A DNA stretch of 64,000 nt from positions 4,526,001 through 4,590,000 of the forward strand of contig NC_059403.1 in the NCBI RefSeq assembly GCF_905220565.1. The letters run 5' to 3'. Of this stretch, positions 22,001-32,854 are shown in pieces (the stretch's first letter is position 1; each line of letters begins with the position of its first letter). The DNA comes from Melitaea cinxia. Taxonomy: Eukaryota > Arthropoda > Insecta > Lepidoptera > Nymphalidae. A program made the translations under genes and the position numbers. The notes below the pieces were generated by a model, which saw only the letters and a program-made list of their open reading frames with translations, was not told the origin of the DNA and did not search any database.

Positions 22001-25000
22001 AAATCCTAATCATGTGAATGAATATTTTCCAAATAATCTTTTATTTCTATTATATTGTCTCTGAGACATTTCGCACCTGTTAAAATAAAGAATAAAGTAA
22101 ATAAAATAAAATAAATAACAGAAAATCTCAATTAAAAATATAAAGAAACTCGATAATTTATTTAAAAGAAAGTAAAAGTTGCATCTTAAGGTATCACCTA
22201 TGATACTAGGATTACAGGAACCGATGTCAATTAAAATTATTAACCACAAAATTATTTTAAGTCATTAAAGACAGAAAGTAGATGTTAACTTATTATTTCC
22301 ATGTAAATATTTATTATAAAATAACAAATTTTTGAAAACTTACCGGTACGACGTCGCTTCATGATGACCACCAACCGTATAACATATTTGACAGGTCACT
22401 GAAGTTCAAAAAACTGCGCGGTGTTTCCAGTTATATTTTTTGAGAAGTACAATTTTCTACTCTTTATGATACGTTCGGCTACTAAATGTTTGCCATTTGT
22501 AATTATAATGTAGATCGCGATGATCGAAGGTATCATATGTGATACCAGAGGACTGAAGAGGATACTCGATTCTACTCGACTCTGCTCGACTCTGCTCGAC
22601 TCTACTCGACTCTGCTCGACTCTGCTCGACTCTGCTCGATTCTGCTCGACTCTGCTCGACTCTTTTCGACTCAGCTCGACTCTGCGTGACTCTGCTCAAA
22701 ATTGGAATAATGTTATTGTGGTATATTTACTGTGTATCCATTATGCGTTTAGTACAATGTAGTTATTTTAATATGACAAACAGACACACAAATTTTATTT
22801 ATTTGCATATACATAGATAATAATTTTATTTGAGTGCATTATTTATGACGATGTGGATTAAGGTCGTACTTATATACGATATTTGTAACATATCAATAAA
22901 TAAAACTTGTCAAGTGCGAGTCAGGTTTGAACATAATGAGTGCCGTGCTACCTTATATTTAACATTAAATAATTTTTCACATAGAGTTCATAGCACCTCC
23001 ACACCACCACACAAGTCTGTTGACAGTAAAGGCCTTTCTTCAATTAAACCTCGTTTCTTTTTTTAGTTGTTTAATATTCCCATTACTATGTAATTTTTTA
23101 TTTTATCACTTTTACCATAATTTTAATACTATATTCTGTTTGCTTATTATTGTGTACATTAGTAAGTATACATATGTTAGACATCTAAAAGTAAACTTCA
23201 TTAAAAAATATATTAAGTTTTGTAGTTAAAGAAACAAGTAGATGTAGCTCAAATAAAGAAACAGACATGACTAGTCACTGTGTCTAACCGGATACAAAAT
23301 TTAAAAAAAAATCATTGATAATGTAGTGTGGTGTAATTAAGTAACTGTAAATTAAACAATACCGTTTTGATAGTAATCGTAATTGCAATACAAATATGAT
23401 TAAATTTCAGATGTTTATCTACTACAATTCTGTCGTTCTTAGATAAAAAGTGATAAAAAATAAATAAAAATAAAAAAATAGTGATACATTTTACGATTTA
23501 TCATAAAAGAAATCAAAATTGAAAAAGCAGTAACTGAAGTTCTGATCTGATATTTTTCTTAAGCATGTCAAAGTTCCTAAGACACAGCCATGGAACAGAC
23601 GGATATACAAAGGAGTCTCGGTAATAGAGTTATATTCACGCCCTTTAGTCACGAAACCCTAATAATATGCGATTCCTATTTTACATTTACAAAATTAATA
23701 TAAATTAATAAGCATTTAATAAATCTCATTGAAATCTACTTTTACTTGTCAATCGAACCGAAAACGTTTGCACATAGATCTCGGTTTTTTTTACACAAAT
23801 TAACCCGACGAACTTCGTCCCGCAATACTTTTACATAGATACCTTGCCTTAAAATTTAGGCTAAACCTTTATTTATTTATATATTTAAATTATCAACAAT
23901 TTCGTTTTTATTGTGCTAGTATTCTCGCCACAACAAATTACTAGACTTTATCATTACATTTCCCTTCTACTTATTCGGCGTGTGTTAGATATATGTACAG
24001 TCATGCTAGATATAGTATATAGCGTAAAAGCGTGCGAAATATCTGATAATTTAATAACGAATCTATTTAAAAAAGTAAGATTATTTGACAAAGGTTACTG
24101 ACGTATTTATCAGTATCTTTGAAGTTTAACACACTATTTTTCTCCAACACGTGAAAATAGATAAACAATTTGCGTCAAATTGATATAACATATTGCGTCA
24201 AAAAGCTATTTAACAAAGAATCAGACCAGAGCAATAATCCTATTCAATATAAACTCGTAACTAAGTAATAGACGCTCTTATAAGAGCTCAAAGTCTGCGA
24301 CAGCATACCTATATCTATCTTTTAAGGTAGGCTCACTATAACCTTTTTTTTGTTAACCAAGTTCGTTCTAAAATTATGCATTATTTGCGAAGATGTTTTT
24401 ATAAACATGATATTAATCTTTATCTAAATAAATACGTTATTCATTACAAGTATTTAATTTAAAACGAAATAGCCTTTTACATAATTCAATTTCAATGAGT
24501 ATCTCAGGAGATATCGCAATTTTAAAATAACGTCGCAGCAAAATAATGATCAAGTAGTGCGCGCGCCTCTATTCCACGCGGACGAAGTCGCGCGGAGAAG
24601 CTAGTTTAATATAAATAGAAACACAAATAGTAAACAAAAAACTAATATATTCTCATTTCTTTTAAAGCTTACACTAAATAAATAATGTTATTGTTTCAAT
24701 TTAAATAAATTAGACTAATATTTCTGTGACTTATTCATAGATACCAGATTTCTAAAAATGATATAATTTGAAGGCTGGAATAGATTTTCATTATAGAATT
24801 AACGTAAAAACACCAACACGTCCAACACGGAAATGACTCCAACCTTCTCGATACAATTTTGGTCAATCTAGTTTTTTGCTTTATATTGTTAATTAACATT
24901 AAGTTGTGGTAACTGTTTACATCCTACTAATATTATAAATAAGAAACTTTGGATGAATATTTATTACTTTTGGTTAAATATAATTGAACTGATGATTGGA

Positions 25001-28000
25001 ATTATTTTACACGTAAACAGCTCCAGATTCAGAATAACACACATCTATACTGTACACTACCTCGTTCCGACGACCGAGACAATGGCGTGAGGCACAATTA
25101 GTACAATAATTAATAACTGTAATGTTTTCGATATAGACTACGTTGAAAATAAGAATTTTACTTTAATTTTTTTTTTTGCTCGCAATATTTATGTAAGTAT
25201 TTAGAACTCATAAGCCATTAGAACTTCCAAAATATGCATCTTGTTCGAGTATGTTACTTAATCACTACGTAACATTGACGAAATTTTGGTAGTTCATTTG
25301 CTTGTACTTCAGTACAATGGCACTTAAGTCATTAAGAAATATTTCGAACGAACCTTTGTTTTTAGAACAAAGATTTAACAAAAACCCAAATGGAGTGATT
25401 ACCTTGTATTTTTAACCGACTTCCAAAAAAGGAAGAGGTTCTCAATTCGATTGTATATTTTTTTTTTTATATTTGCTGTAAATTTTTCTGTTACCTCGAA
25501 ACTTTTGACTGGGTGGACCGATTTCGATGATTTTTTTAATGGTAAGGTGGCGTGTCATGTGGAGTTATTTAAATTTAATTGAGAACTGACAATTAGTTTT
25601 CTAGTTGTATCTAATAATGCGTTGTATTATACCGTATAAATTCTCACTGGGTGTAGCGATTTTGGTAATACTAATTTAATCGAAAGCTAACGCTTGTCTT
25701 GTGGTCCCATTTGATCGAGATCTAATGACTTTTTAACTAATGTTTGATAACGCGTATTTACTTGATTATTTTTTCGCCTCTTACTTACTTACTTACGTTC
25801 TATTATTTGTCGATGTACCTGATTGTAGTCGATTTTACTTTCAATTGCGAGCAAACATAAGTAGAACATATACTTATACATAAACACAAAAAAATGAATG
25901 CTTCTAACATAGGTACGTGAATATTAACATATTATACTAAAAAAAAAGTTTATAATTATTATATTTAAAAAACCTGATATTTCACCATTGACAGTACCAT
26001 AATCACAGGTACATTCCCCCACGGACAGTATATGTGGTGTTAGTAAATATAAAAGCTTCTATAAAAGAGTCGTTTACAATATATATTTTTAACATTCTTA
26101 GGTAAAAATGACATACACCGTCGAAGGTAACAGCGTTATTAAACAAGTGATAAAGATGCCAGACGGAAAAACTGCTTATTTTAGAAGAGAGTTCAATGAC
26201 AATGAAATAAAAATGGTAAGTAATGCTTTGTAACAATTTCATAACAAAGAATTTGAATATTTTTTATTACGCAAGTTTTACAAAAGTAAAGTATTTTACG
26301 ATTTAAACGAATATAGGTATTTATGTTTTTTTCATACAAATTTCATACAAATAATAAATCGTTTCGTTCATACGTAATAATAAAAAGTTATTATTAACTG
26401 AGAAGCCTTTCTTGGTAGCAGATATATTTGAGAATACATGTAGTAAATGTTAACCTTCAGAATTTATTTTTACAACATGCAGTTTTCCACGCAATGTTCT
26501 CTCTAAAACCTAATTGAAAAAAAATGGTATCTATATATTATAATTAAAAAGTATAAATTAGTAGCGTAGTATATAAATTATAATAAGTATAATATAAATT
26601 AAATATGTGACAACTTGTGATTAGTTTTTTAGTTTTAATCATTATAAGATGTAAGCTATCCATATAAAATGAAATAAAATAGTAGGGTCATTGCGCCTGT
26701 TCGCGTCCACCGCCCAATTCGCGTCCATTTTACGGATCTCAGTTTCAAAAGTCTCGAAATTAAGTATACTAAGACACCAATAAGTCGAAAAGTAATTACC
26801 GGCAATACCTCAATGTATAAGAGGCACGCACGCATAGACAAAAGTTCTGTGCGACCAAGCAATCCCGGGTAAAAAAAATAGTTGTTCAACAAGAGAGCGC
26901 GAAGGCACGGAATAATGAGAAGAAAATAGTGGGCAGCGGTTCGTTTGAAGGTAAGTCTTTTATTATTTTATGTCTATTTTGAATACATAGCTGTTTCTAG
27001 GCGTTGGTTATGATAAAAGGAATTATAATAATTATGAATTTGCTTATTTTTTTTATAGTTAACAGTTAAAATAAGGTGGACGCGAACTACTACACCGAAT
27101 TTATAAAACTTCCACTTTGCGTCCGCAATGGACGCAAACTATACCTAAAGGGATTAATAATAAAACTAAATCGCGTCCATTTCTTAAATTAATTCTATAA
27201 GTTTAATACATAAAACTAATAACTACAAGTTAATACCTATTCTACTTTGAATGAAATATGTAATTTCTTTCTTATTTTTTTTTCTGTTTAAGATGAGTTC
27301 TTTGCAGATAAGAAGAAGAAAAAAAGAACATACACAGAGGAAGATTTAAGGGAAGTTTTGCATGACATTCAAGAGAAGAGGAAATCGGTAAGACAAGCAC
27401 CTATGCAAAAAATATGCTATTCCGATATTGGACAAAATCAGTGGGTGCAGACCAAGAGGGTACAAAACTCATCTACACAAATAAATAAAATTGGAGTGTC
27501 TGTTTGTAATATTAAAGTAACAGCTTTTTACTAAATGCATATTGATTTATACATGGTACATATACCAAAATAAGCAATCTCTTTACTGTATGATGCCCTA
27601 ATAAGAAGTCAGCTTGAGTATAATGCGGTAGTATGGTCTCCACATGAAGTCAAATACAGTCTCATGCTGGAACATATTCAAAATAAATTCACCAGGTTTC
27701 TTTACCTTAGGCTTAATGGCGTGTATCCCTTGTATCCCTTGATGTATTCAACATTGTTTGTATTGGGCATGGTTCGATACAACAAGTTGGAGACTAGGAG
27801 AGAGCTGGCTCTGGCAACTTATATTTTAAAATTATTCCGCGGTGTTGTCAATAATCCAGGGTTACTGCAGTGGATAGATTTGAGCGTACCCGATAGGTAT
27901 CTACAACGAAAGCGGCGTCCGAGCTTATTTGCAGTACCCCACGGCAGAACCGAGCTAGTGCGCAACGGACCCCTTGCTCGTTCAGTCAGAACGCTGAACT

Positions 28001-29686
28001 TGGTGGCTGACACACTAGACCTTTTTTCTTGTTCGTGGAGTGAATTCGCAAAAGTTACTTTGTATATAATATGTTATGATAATTGAATTTAATGTTTTTA
28101 TATTTATTAATGTTACATTGTTTTGTTTTTAGTATTATGCTTAAGTCAGCTAATTCTTTTTTAATTATAGTTTAACTTTTTTTTTTTCCTTTTGCTTTTT
28201 GTCTCCTTTACTATGTCTAATGAATTGGGTTATGCCTGTAATATTAGATGTGAGAAAATAAAATAAATAAATAAATAAAAACATTTTAAGAATTTTTGTC
28301 TGTCTGTCTGTTTGCTCCGGCTAATCACTGAAACCATTGGACTGATTTTGAAGGGACTTTCACTGGCAGATAGCTAATGTAATAAGGAGTAACTTAGGCT
28401 ACTTTTATTTTAGAAATTTATTTATTTTTTAATTTTACGAACAGAACAATATTTTTTTTTAATTCCACGCGGATGAAGTCGCGAGCACAGCTAGTATCAA
28501 ATAAAATCAAGTAACGAAGAAGAAAACATAACGGTATTATTAATATTTAATGCGAATGGAGATATGTGTCCACCTCGTATTTTGTTTCCATAATTATTAA
28601 TCAAGGCTGATCTTTGTGGTGCTGTGTGCTTACGGCATCAAAGAATATAGCCACCCCCTCTCTTCCCGTGGGTGTCGTAAGAGGCGACTAAGGGATAACA
28701 TAGTTCCACTACCACCTTGGAACTCATAAAGCCGACCGATGGCGGGATAACCATCCAACTGCTGGCTTTGAAATACACAGGCTAAAGACGGGCAGCAGCA
28801 TCTTCAGTACGACAATGCCAGCCCTGCGGTCACCAACCTGTCTGCCCAGCGTTGTGACTATGGGCAAAACACAGGAGTGAACTTGTCGAGGCCTATGTCC
28901 AGTAGTCGACTGCGAAAGGCTGCTGTGATTGTAATTGCAGGCTGATCCTTTAGATTGCTTACATTCCTTTAAAATTCACAGAACAGATAATTGTTGAATT
29001 TTATAGGTGGAATTACTATTTACTTACTAAATACATGGGTACCTAATTTGTTTTTTAATTTTAAGTTTTATCAATGTTTAGAAGAATAAATAGGTGTTTT
29101 ATTTTCTTTATAGTGATTTATTAATGTTAATATGTTGATTTTTAAATAACTATAATTCTTCAATAAATAAATTATTAAAATCCAACCTCTCTTTACATTA
29201 TCATAAAAATATCACCTCTTTATTCCTTTTCTAAGCTGGTGGACGCGAAGTGGTCCAGCGGGTGGACGCAAATTGGATTTTATGGACGCAAACTGGGTAA
29301 ATCGCCTAATTCTGAAGTTTGTATTTAAATAAAATAATAACAAGACGTTTCGAACAAAACTGAAAATTAATCTTTAAATAGACTATATAACGAACACAGT
29401 AAATAAATTTTTCATAGAAATTAGTGCGGGGACATTTTTATTTTCTTCTTCAAACTTGCCAACTGCACTAAGTGGACGCGAACAGGCGCAATGACCCTAC
29501 TTAACTTTGACAGTTTTACTACGTTTTAGTGACAAAAACGAATCGTTTTTATATTAAGGAAGAAATAGCTAAAAATATGGATCTAAGACTTTATACTATT
29601 TCTATAACGTTTTATTTCTATTTCAGATCGTGACAATGGACGGAACTGACCTCACTGGTACAATATATTATGAACTGGTTCAATGA
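16018..29686 (+). CDS. fatty-acid-binding protein (FABP/CRABP family), four exons
   Basis: Exons 16018-16087, 17823-17992, 26102-26215 and 29627-29686 join in frame to 137 residues. Phases fit (exon 1 ends one base into a codon; the others end in phase 0) and all introns are GT-AG (donors GTGAGT, GTTTGT, GTAAGT). Four exons of about 24, 57, 38 and 19 codons is the classic layout of this lipid-carrier family. Start MSFSGKKFRR resembles the family opening G(K)(K/W)(Y/F). Exon 2 has HTFRLGEEHV, equivalent to FKLGEEF, and exon 3 has TYTVEGN and TAYFRREF (the conserved Arg of beta-strand 8). Exon 4 ends GTIYYELVQ where most members have (C)TR.Y: the Tyr is present but the second fatty-acid-binding Arg is Thr. 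The product would be a ten-strand cytosolic beta-barrel carrying fatty acids or retinoid-like ligands. AATAAA follows at 29755. Introns 2 (8.1 kb) and 3 (3.4 kb) are mostly mobile DNA. Confidence 0.88.
16630..17165 (-). pseudogene. 5'-truncated non-LTR retrotransposon C-terminus
   Basis: A minus-strand frame from about 17155 to 16910 reads RRPDITTKLDV, FAVRASLLWNKLPESV and FKRKLKEQF. This is the common C-terminal signature of jockey/CR1-like reverse-transcriptase proteins (LWN.LP......F...L). Downstream on that strand it runs into an AT-rich tail near 16640. It lies in FABP intron 1, in antisense. Confidence 0.65.
17620..17812 (+). mobile_element. 3' half of a tRNA-headed SINE next to FABP exon 2
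   Basis: The CAGCTGTTACCTATAA and TTAAGTTGGTTACTTAGGA motifs match the SINE at 18541-18790. The tRNA head is mostly lost. The 3' end lies about 10 bp before exon 2's acceptor at 17822. Confidence 0.6.
18165..18275 (-). repeat. dispersed 'GGGCACAGCAGGAA' repeat, fragment
   Basis: Complementary to the repeat at 19040-19275 (GTCGGGTTGCTCCAG and CTGCTGTACCTGCTACA). About 260 bp when complete; the superfamily is not recognised. Confidence 0.5.
18541..18790 (+). mobile_element. tRNA-headed SINE
   Basis: A box GTTGGCGCAGTTTGTAGTG and B box GGGTTCGATTCCCGCC. The body has AGCCGGCTGTTACCTATAA and ends in a TATTTATT-rich tail. A 5'-head copy is at 35527. Confidence 0.75.
19040..19275 (+). repeat. dispersed 'GGGCACAGCAGGAA' repeat
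   Basis: Fullest copy: GAGGTAGGGCACAGCAGGAA at the start, AATACTGTTTTCAAGCAGTA in the middle (a short palindrome), GGTGTTGCAGGTGTCTATAA at the end. Other copies at 18165, 32085, 36065, 44487, 46047 and 53275, with a fragment at 40222. Confidence 0.65.
19645..19900 (+). mobile_element. Helitron-like element, 3' end lost
   Basis: Contains TCTGTCTGTTTGTTCCGGC and GACGGGACTTTCACTGGCAG, as in the elements at 27472 and 41154. It runs into the TTCTR repeat at about 19905 instead of ending in hairpin-CTAG. Confidence 0.45.
20181..20519 (+). mobile_element. tRNA-headed SINE copy 1 inside the pentamer array
   Basis: A box GTTGGCGCAACGGTCACAG, B box GCGGGTTCGATCCCCGC. The body has CAAACAGGTGTTTGC and GATAGCGATTGTTACTCATA; the end GCCCAGTAGTGAGATATTAC runs into TTCTA repeats. 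Confidence 0.8.
20805..21149 (+). mobile_element. tRNA-headed SINE copy 2 inside the pentamer array
   Basis: Closely similar to copy 1, same orientation, bounded on both sides by the pentamer. The SINE-plus-pentamer spacing is about 625 bp. Confidence 0.8.
21592..22362 (-). pseudogene. decayed piggyBac-like transposase, N-terminal part
   Basis: On the minus strand a mini-exon 22344-22362 (ATG, MKRRRT plus one base, donor GTAAG) joins in frame to a second exon at 22076 (acceptor AACAG). After 23 codons there is a TAG (22006-22008), then an acidic stretch (GEQQPVKEDDD, NNDDDHQSD), another stop and a frameshift. It then reads KPLEYFSDYFDNSFFEELAL and NTNRTEIKHFLDSK. An acidic N-terminus followed by 'P..YF..FF......T...' and '...T..EI..FLG' is typical of PiggyBac superfamily transposases. 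The DDD catalytic core is missing because the gene runs into the pentamer array. It lies antisense in FABP intron 2. Confidence 0.65.
22556..22697 (+). repeat. 10-bp minisatellite CTCGACTCTG
   Basis: About 14 units of CTCGACTCTG or CTCGACTCTA. The open frames on both strands are a by-product. Confidence 0.9.
22760..24279. other. FABP intron 2 DNA without a recognised gene
   Basis: AT-rich. A decayed Helitron-type end complement (CCCGACGAACTTCGTCCCGC) lies at 23803-23822. Nothing else could be supported. Confidence 0.35.
24280..24603 (+). mobile_element. Helitron-like element with hairpin-CTAG end
   Basis: GACGAAGTCGCGCGGAGAAG followed by CTAG, ending at about 24603, forms the hairpin 3' terminus. 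The upstream part (CAAAGTCTGCGACAGCATAC, AGGTAGGCTCACTATAACC) is the reverse complement of sequence next to the elements at 55.6 and 56.1 kb, so this is a related but rearranged copy. Confidence 0.4.
25414..25858 (+). mobile_element. MITE with AACCGACTTC termini
   Basis: Starts AACCGACTTCCAAAAAAGG and ends near GTAGTCGATTTT. Internal TGATAACGCGTATTTACTTG is shared with the 4862 and 52299 copies. It lies in FABP intron 2. Confidence 0.6.
26880..27471 (+). pseudogene. pogo-like transposase N-terminus
   Basis: Two exons can be joined: one ending GGTTCGTTTGAAG (donor GTAAGT, ~26951) and one starting after TTTAAG at 27292. The joined frame reads GSGSFEDEFFADKKKKKRTY and then TEEDLREVLHDIQEKRKSVR. 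'YTEEDL..A...I..G..S.R.A' is the helix-turn-helix start of pogo/Tigger and psq-type proteins. No clear initiator ATG is seen, and the frame is cut by the Helitron at 27472. The DDE domain is not found. Confidence 0.5.
27472..28494 (+). mobile_element. Helitron-like element split by a LINE tail
   Basis: Starts A|TCTACACAAATAAATAAAA, with TC at 27472. It ends GCGGATGAAGTCGCGAGCAC then AGCTAG at 28494. The two halves are separated by the LINE fragment at about 27575-28280. Confidence 0.6.
27575..28280 (+). pseudogene. 5'-truncated non-LTR retrotransposon, RT C-terminus and 3' tail
   Basis: The frame from about 27588 to the TGA at 28084 reads ALIRSQLEYNAVVWSPH, QNKFTRFLYLRL and PDRYLQRKRRPSLFAVP, ending LYIICYDN. 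This is the C-terminus of jockey/CR1-like reverse transcriptases common in Lepidoptera. The element ends with an AAATA-repeat tail, as expected for 5'-truncated target-primed insertions. The catalytic RT domain is absent. Confidence 0.75.
28617..28935 (+). mobile_element. short non-autonomous RTE-related element
   Basis: 5' part TCGTAAGAGGCGACTAAGGG matches the 5' end of the LINE at 48425. The 3' part ends GCCTATGTCCAGTAGTCGAC near a TG-rich tail. No ORF. Confidence 0.6.
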
Positions 29687-29754
29687 TACACAATAGAGGG
29701 TAAACTAATTGAATATGCCCCGCTTTTTTGTTCAGTTAAATGAAGCACATTTAA

Positions 29755-29760
29755 AATAAA
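29755..29760 (+). terminator. FABP polyadenylation signal
   Basis: AATAAA 69 bp after the FABP stop codon; the first such signal downstream. Confidence 0.6.
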
Positions 29761-29899
29761 ATTATGTTTATTTATTAGGAAACCTATGTTACACGGGAGC
29801 CAATACGCCCCTGCCTCAAACTTGCATAAAATTGCGGTTATATAATTAAGGACATGTACCTTCTAAAATGTTACATCCTTTTTTTATTACTCGTATAAA

Positions 29900-30425
29900 A
29901 TATTACTGAATTTTATTAAAAATACGTAATAATACTCATCCAGGTAAGTCGTTTTGAGATACTAAAAATTTTAAGGATTTTGAATTTTGTTCTCGACAAC
30001 TAAAAAAGCATACTCGCTCGTCTCAACGAATTCGAGTACTATCTATCGATTGGCGCTTGAATTATTTTATTTAATAGTTCGGTGTTTTTAATGTAAGTGA
30101 GGCGTATTTTCTAAGTTATTTATATTCAGTATTGTTAAATCAGTATTTGACATGAAATGAAATTATACAATGATAATGATCAACGTATTATTTTATTTAT
30201 TTTCCAAGCTTACTTGAGTTATATGTGCTGAATATGTTACGTTCAAAGTAGTCTTGCTATACCTGTTTTCGATAGGCTTGAAGGAAATAAGTTTTGAAAG
30301 AGATTGTTCAGAATATTCTCAAAATAATATCACAAATAACTTAAGACTAGCACAATTAAAAAAATTAAATTAACAACTAAACCATTAACGTAACCCGTTC
30401 TGTTCATGTGCGTAGATTTGAAACT
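29900..30425. other. AT-rich DNA between FABP and the next SINE
   Basis: Nothing recognised. Confidence 0.35.
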
Positions 30426-30429
30426 GAAT

Positions 30430-30775
30430 TGACGAGCGCTCTGGTGTAATGGTGCGTGTGCCGTGTCGGCGACGCCTAAAAACTGACGGTCGCGGAATTG
30501 ATTCCTGCTCGGAGTTTATATTTGTGTTTATACAAATATTTATTTCCGGTTTGGTTGTTAGTCCATTGAGGGTCTCTCCACTGTGCCTCGGAGAGCATGA
30601 TGAGCTGTTGATCCCGGTTGTTATCATGTACGCCTGATAGCGACCGTTACTCGTAGTAGGGAATATATCCGCCAACCCGCATTGGAGTAGCGTGGTGGAT
30701 TACGCTCTGACCCTTCTCCTTTATAGGGATAGAGCTCTATGCCAAGCTGTGGGATATTACAGGATGATGCGATTG
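30430..30775 (+). mobile_element. tRNA-headed SINE
   Basis: A box GCTCTGGTGTAATGGTG, decayed B box GCGGAATTGATTCC. The body GAATATATCCGCCAACCCGC is shared with the 20.2 and 20.8 kb SINEs. Confidence 0.7.
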
Positions 30776-31995
30776 AAATATGAACAGATTTTGACTCAAT
30801 ACTCGGAATGGGGAAACATTGCCAACATATTTTACATCATTCAACGTGAACCTTAGTTATGACATTATACTAAAACAGCTACAGCTTTAAAGAAAGTTGA
30901 TTAGTTCTTCATTCTGAATACTCAACGCTGCTCTTTCTTCTGCTGTATTTATTAAAACTTCTGCTATATTTACGTCAGATTCTTAAGACAAGCGCGTCGA
31001 AAACATATTTTCGGTCTTATACTAATAGTATTATAAATTTCATTATTTCAGTAGTGTATCGTATTTTAATTGATCTACTCGCTTCAACCTATCCCAGTTC
31101 ACTGCTGGACTGTTTGCGCCCAATAGAACATCGGCCCAGCAGGCCGAAGGACGCTCCATATATATATACTACTTTCGTTTTAGTGAAAAAAACTTATTAC
31201 CAATTTTTGTCTGTTGAGTAACATAATATGTCAGATAACTATCTGGAAAGTTTTATCAGCTCAGAACTTACACAGACGAATTTAGTTAATCTTTCGTTTT
31301 TGATACACGCAATAGAGCTACAGTAAATATAACAAGAATGTTTAGTAATAAAGACATTTGTAAATAAATCGTTTCTATGAATAACAAAATATATAAAGTA
31401 TTTCATAATATAATAAAATTAATCCAGCTCCAACTAATTTGCCTAATGTTTAACAAAAGATACTCATTTAAATCTATTTCACACATATAAAATAGCATTC
31501 TGAAGATATGCGTCGAATTGAATTTTATCTTACGAAAAATCCCCGCGCGGTTTTACACGCATCTACGCAACTTTGATTATTATTTTTTTACAAAAACATA
31601 GAAAAGGATAAAAGAAGGATGTTCCCTGAGATCGATTTGTATATCTGCTTCTAATTGTGGTGTTGTATTAATTTTAAATGGACGAATCTATTTTTAATCT
31701 TCTCTCGTTTTCAATTTGACTATTTACTTCGATATTTTACCTTTTTATATTAGAAAACTGGTACTTGTCATGTCCTATTTAAACTTGAGCTAGAAGTGAC
31801 GAGTTGTTTTTGAGCTATACCTAACTATTCGTATTTAATTGATTTCAACTACGTCGATGATATTCTAATTTTATTAGGTACTTGTTAATGTAAATTTATC
31901 TTATCATTACGAAAATAATACGTACATTTTACGGTTCGTTTGACTGATAAATGTCGATCGACGTAAAACTGTATCCAACAAACAAAGGTTATACT

Positions 31996-31998
<3 letters not shown>
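30776..31998. other. gene-free AT-rich DNA with one RTE-related scrap
   Basis: 31080-31165 matches the complement of the RTE-related 3' part (CAGTTCACTGCTGGACTG, GGCCCAGCAGGCCGAAG). Nothing else is supported. Confidence 0.35.

Positions 31999-32079
<81 letters not shown>
31999..32079. repeat. (TA)n microsatellite
   Basis: About 40 uninterrupted units, joined to the minus-strand dispersed repeat that follows. Confidence 0.95.
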
Positions 32080-32082
<3 letters not shown>

Positions 32083-32084
32083 AC

Positions 32085-32240
32085 TAGGTCGGCTAACAAG
32101 TGCACGACTCACCTGGTGGTACGCGATTATCGTAGCTTCAGGAGCTCTGGTCACCTTACTCACCAACATGAGGAGGTACTACCCCTTTGGGCTGATCCAT
32201 ATATTGAACAGGAAATTTCCTGCTGTACCCTACTTGAGTT
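32085..32240 (-). repeat. dispersed 'GGGCACAGCAGGAA' repeat
   Basis: Complement of the 19040 repeat: AGGAGCTCTGGTCACCTTAC and GGAAATTTCCTGCTGTACCC. Confidence 0.6.
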
Positions 32241-32710
32241 ATATTTTTTTTTTCTGTTAATATTTTACTTTGACTATAAGATATAATAATAACTGTAGAA
32301 TCGGAAAATAAGCTCTGTACATAAAATTAAAACTTTTGTAGAAACAAACAGACCCTAAAACTTTAATTTTATTCTTATCAATATCATCAGCTATTGATTA
32401 ACACCACATTAACACGAAAATGTAATAAAAATGAAACACCTAAAAGATATTTAGTATGGAAATAGAGCAGCTATAATTTATAATGCATAATAAACATTTT
32501 AAATTTTAATTCGTCAACTAATCAACTTCTTTATAAGGTTTAAGGATACACATAATTTATGTGTATAATATTAAAAAATGTAATAAATTATACGAATAAT
32601 ACGAATTGCTTTGTCATTGATATTTCACATTAAATTCAATTGTATATTTGTTTTTATTTTATATTTGAACTTTGAAAATAATTCTATAGGTACCTTTATT
32701 TTCTTATAAT

Positions 32711-32854
32711 TCTATACAAATATTATAAAGCTGAAGTAAAGTTTGTTTGTCCGTTTAAACGCGCTAATCTCAGAAACTACATACTGGTTCGAATTGAAAA
32801 AATATTTTTGTGTTGGATAATCCATTTACCGAGGAACGCTATAGGCACAGCTAG
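32711..32854 (+). mobile_element. 144-bp mini-Helitron
   Basis: Starts TCTATACAAATATTATAAAG and ends GGCACAGCTAG, with host T-rich flanks. Same 5' family as the elements at 55-56.4 kb (AAGCTGAAG, AACGCGCTAATCTC). Confidence 0.55.

Larger units (their letters stand above)
26685..29497 (+). mobile_element. pogo-like DNA transposon with 26-bp terminal inverted repeats and TA target duplication
   Basis: The left end GGGTCATTGCGCCTGTTCGC (26685) and the complement of the right end (29497) are identical over 26 bp and both are flanked by TA. The TA duplication points to the Tc1/mariner/pogo group. A decapeptide-length motif, TGGACGCRAA, recurs near both ends at 26700, 26718, 27077, 27116, 27129, 27171, 29240, 29263, 29283 and 29473, in both orientations. 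The transposase region is broken by a Helitron (27472-28494) and other inserts. The element makes up 82% of FABP intron 3. Confidence 0.75.

Noticed and set aside
19976..22697. Direct repeats with spacing as a CRISPR-like array
   Set aside because: Units are simple or satellite repeats without unique spacers and the genome is eukaryotic.
27819..28013. Minus-strand 64-codon frame
   Set aside because: Shadow of the LINE reverse-transcriptase frame on the plus strand.
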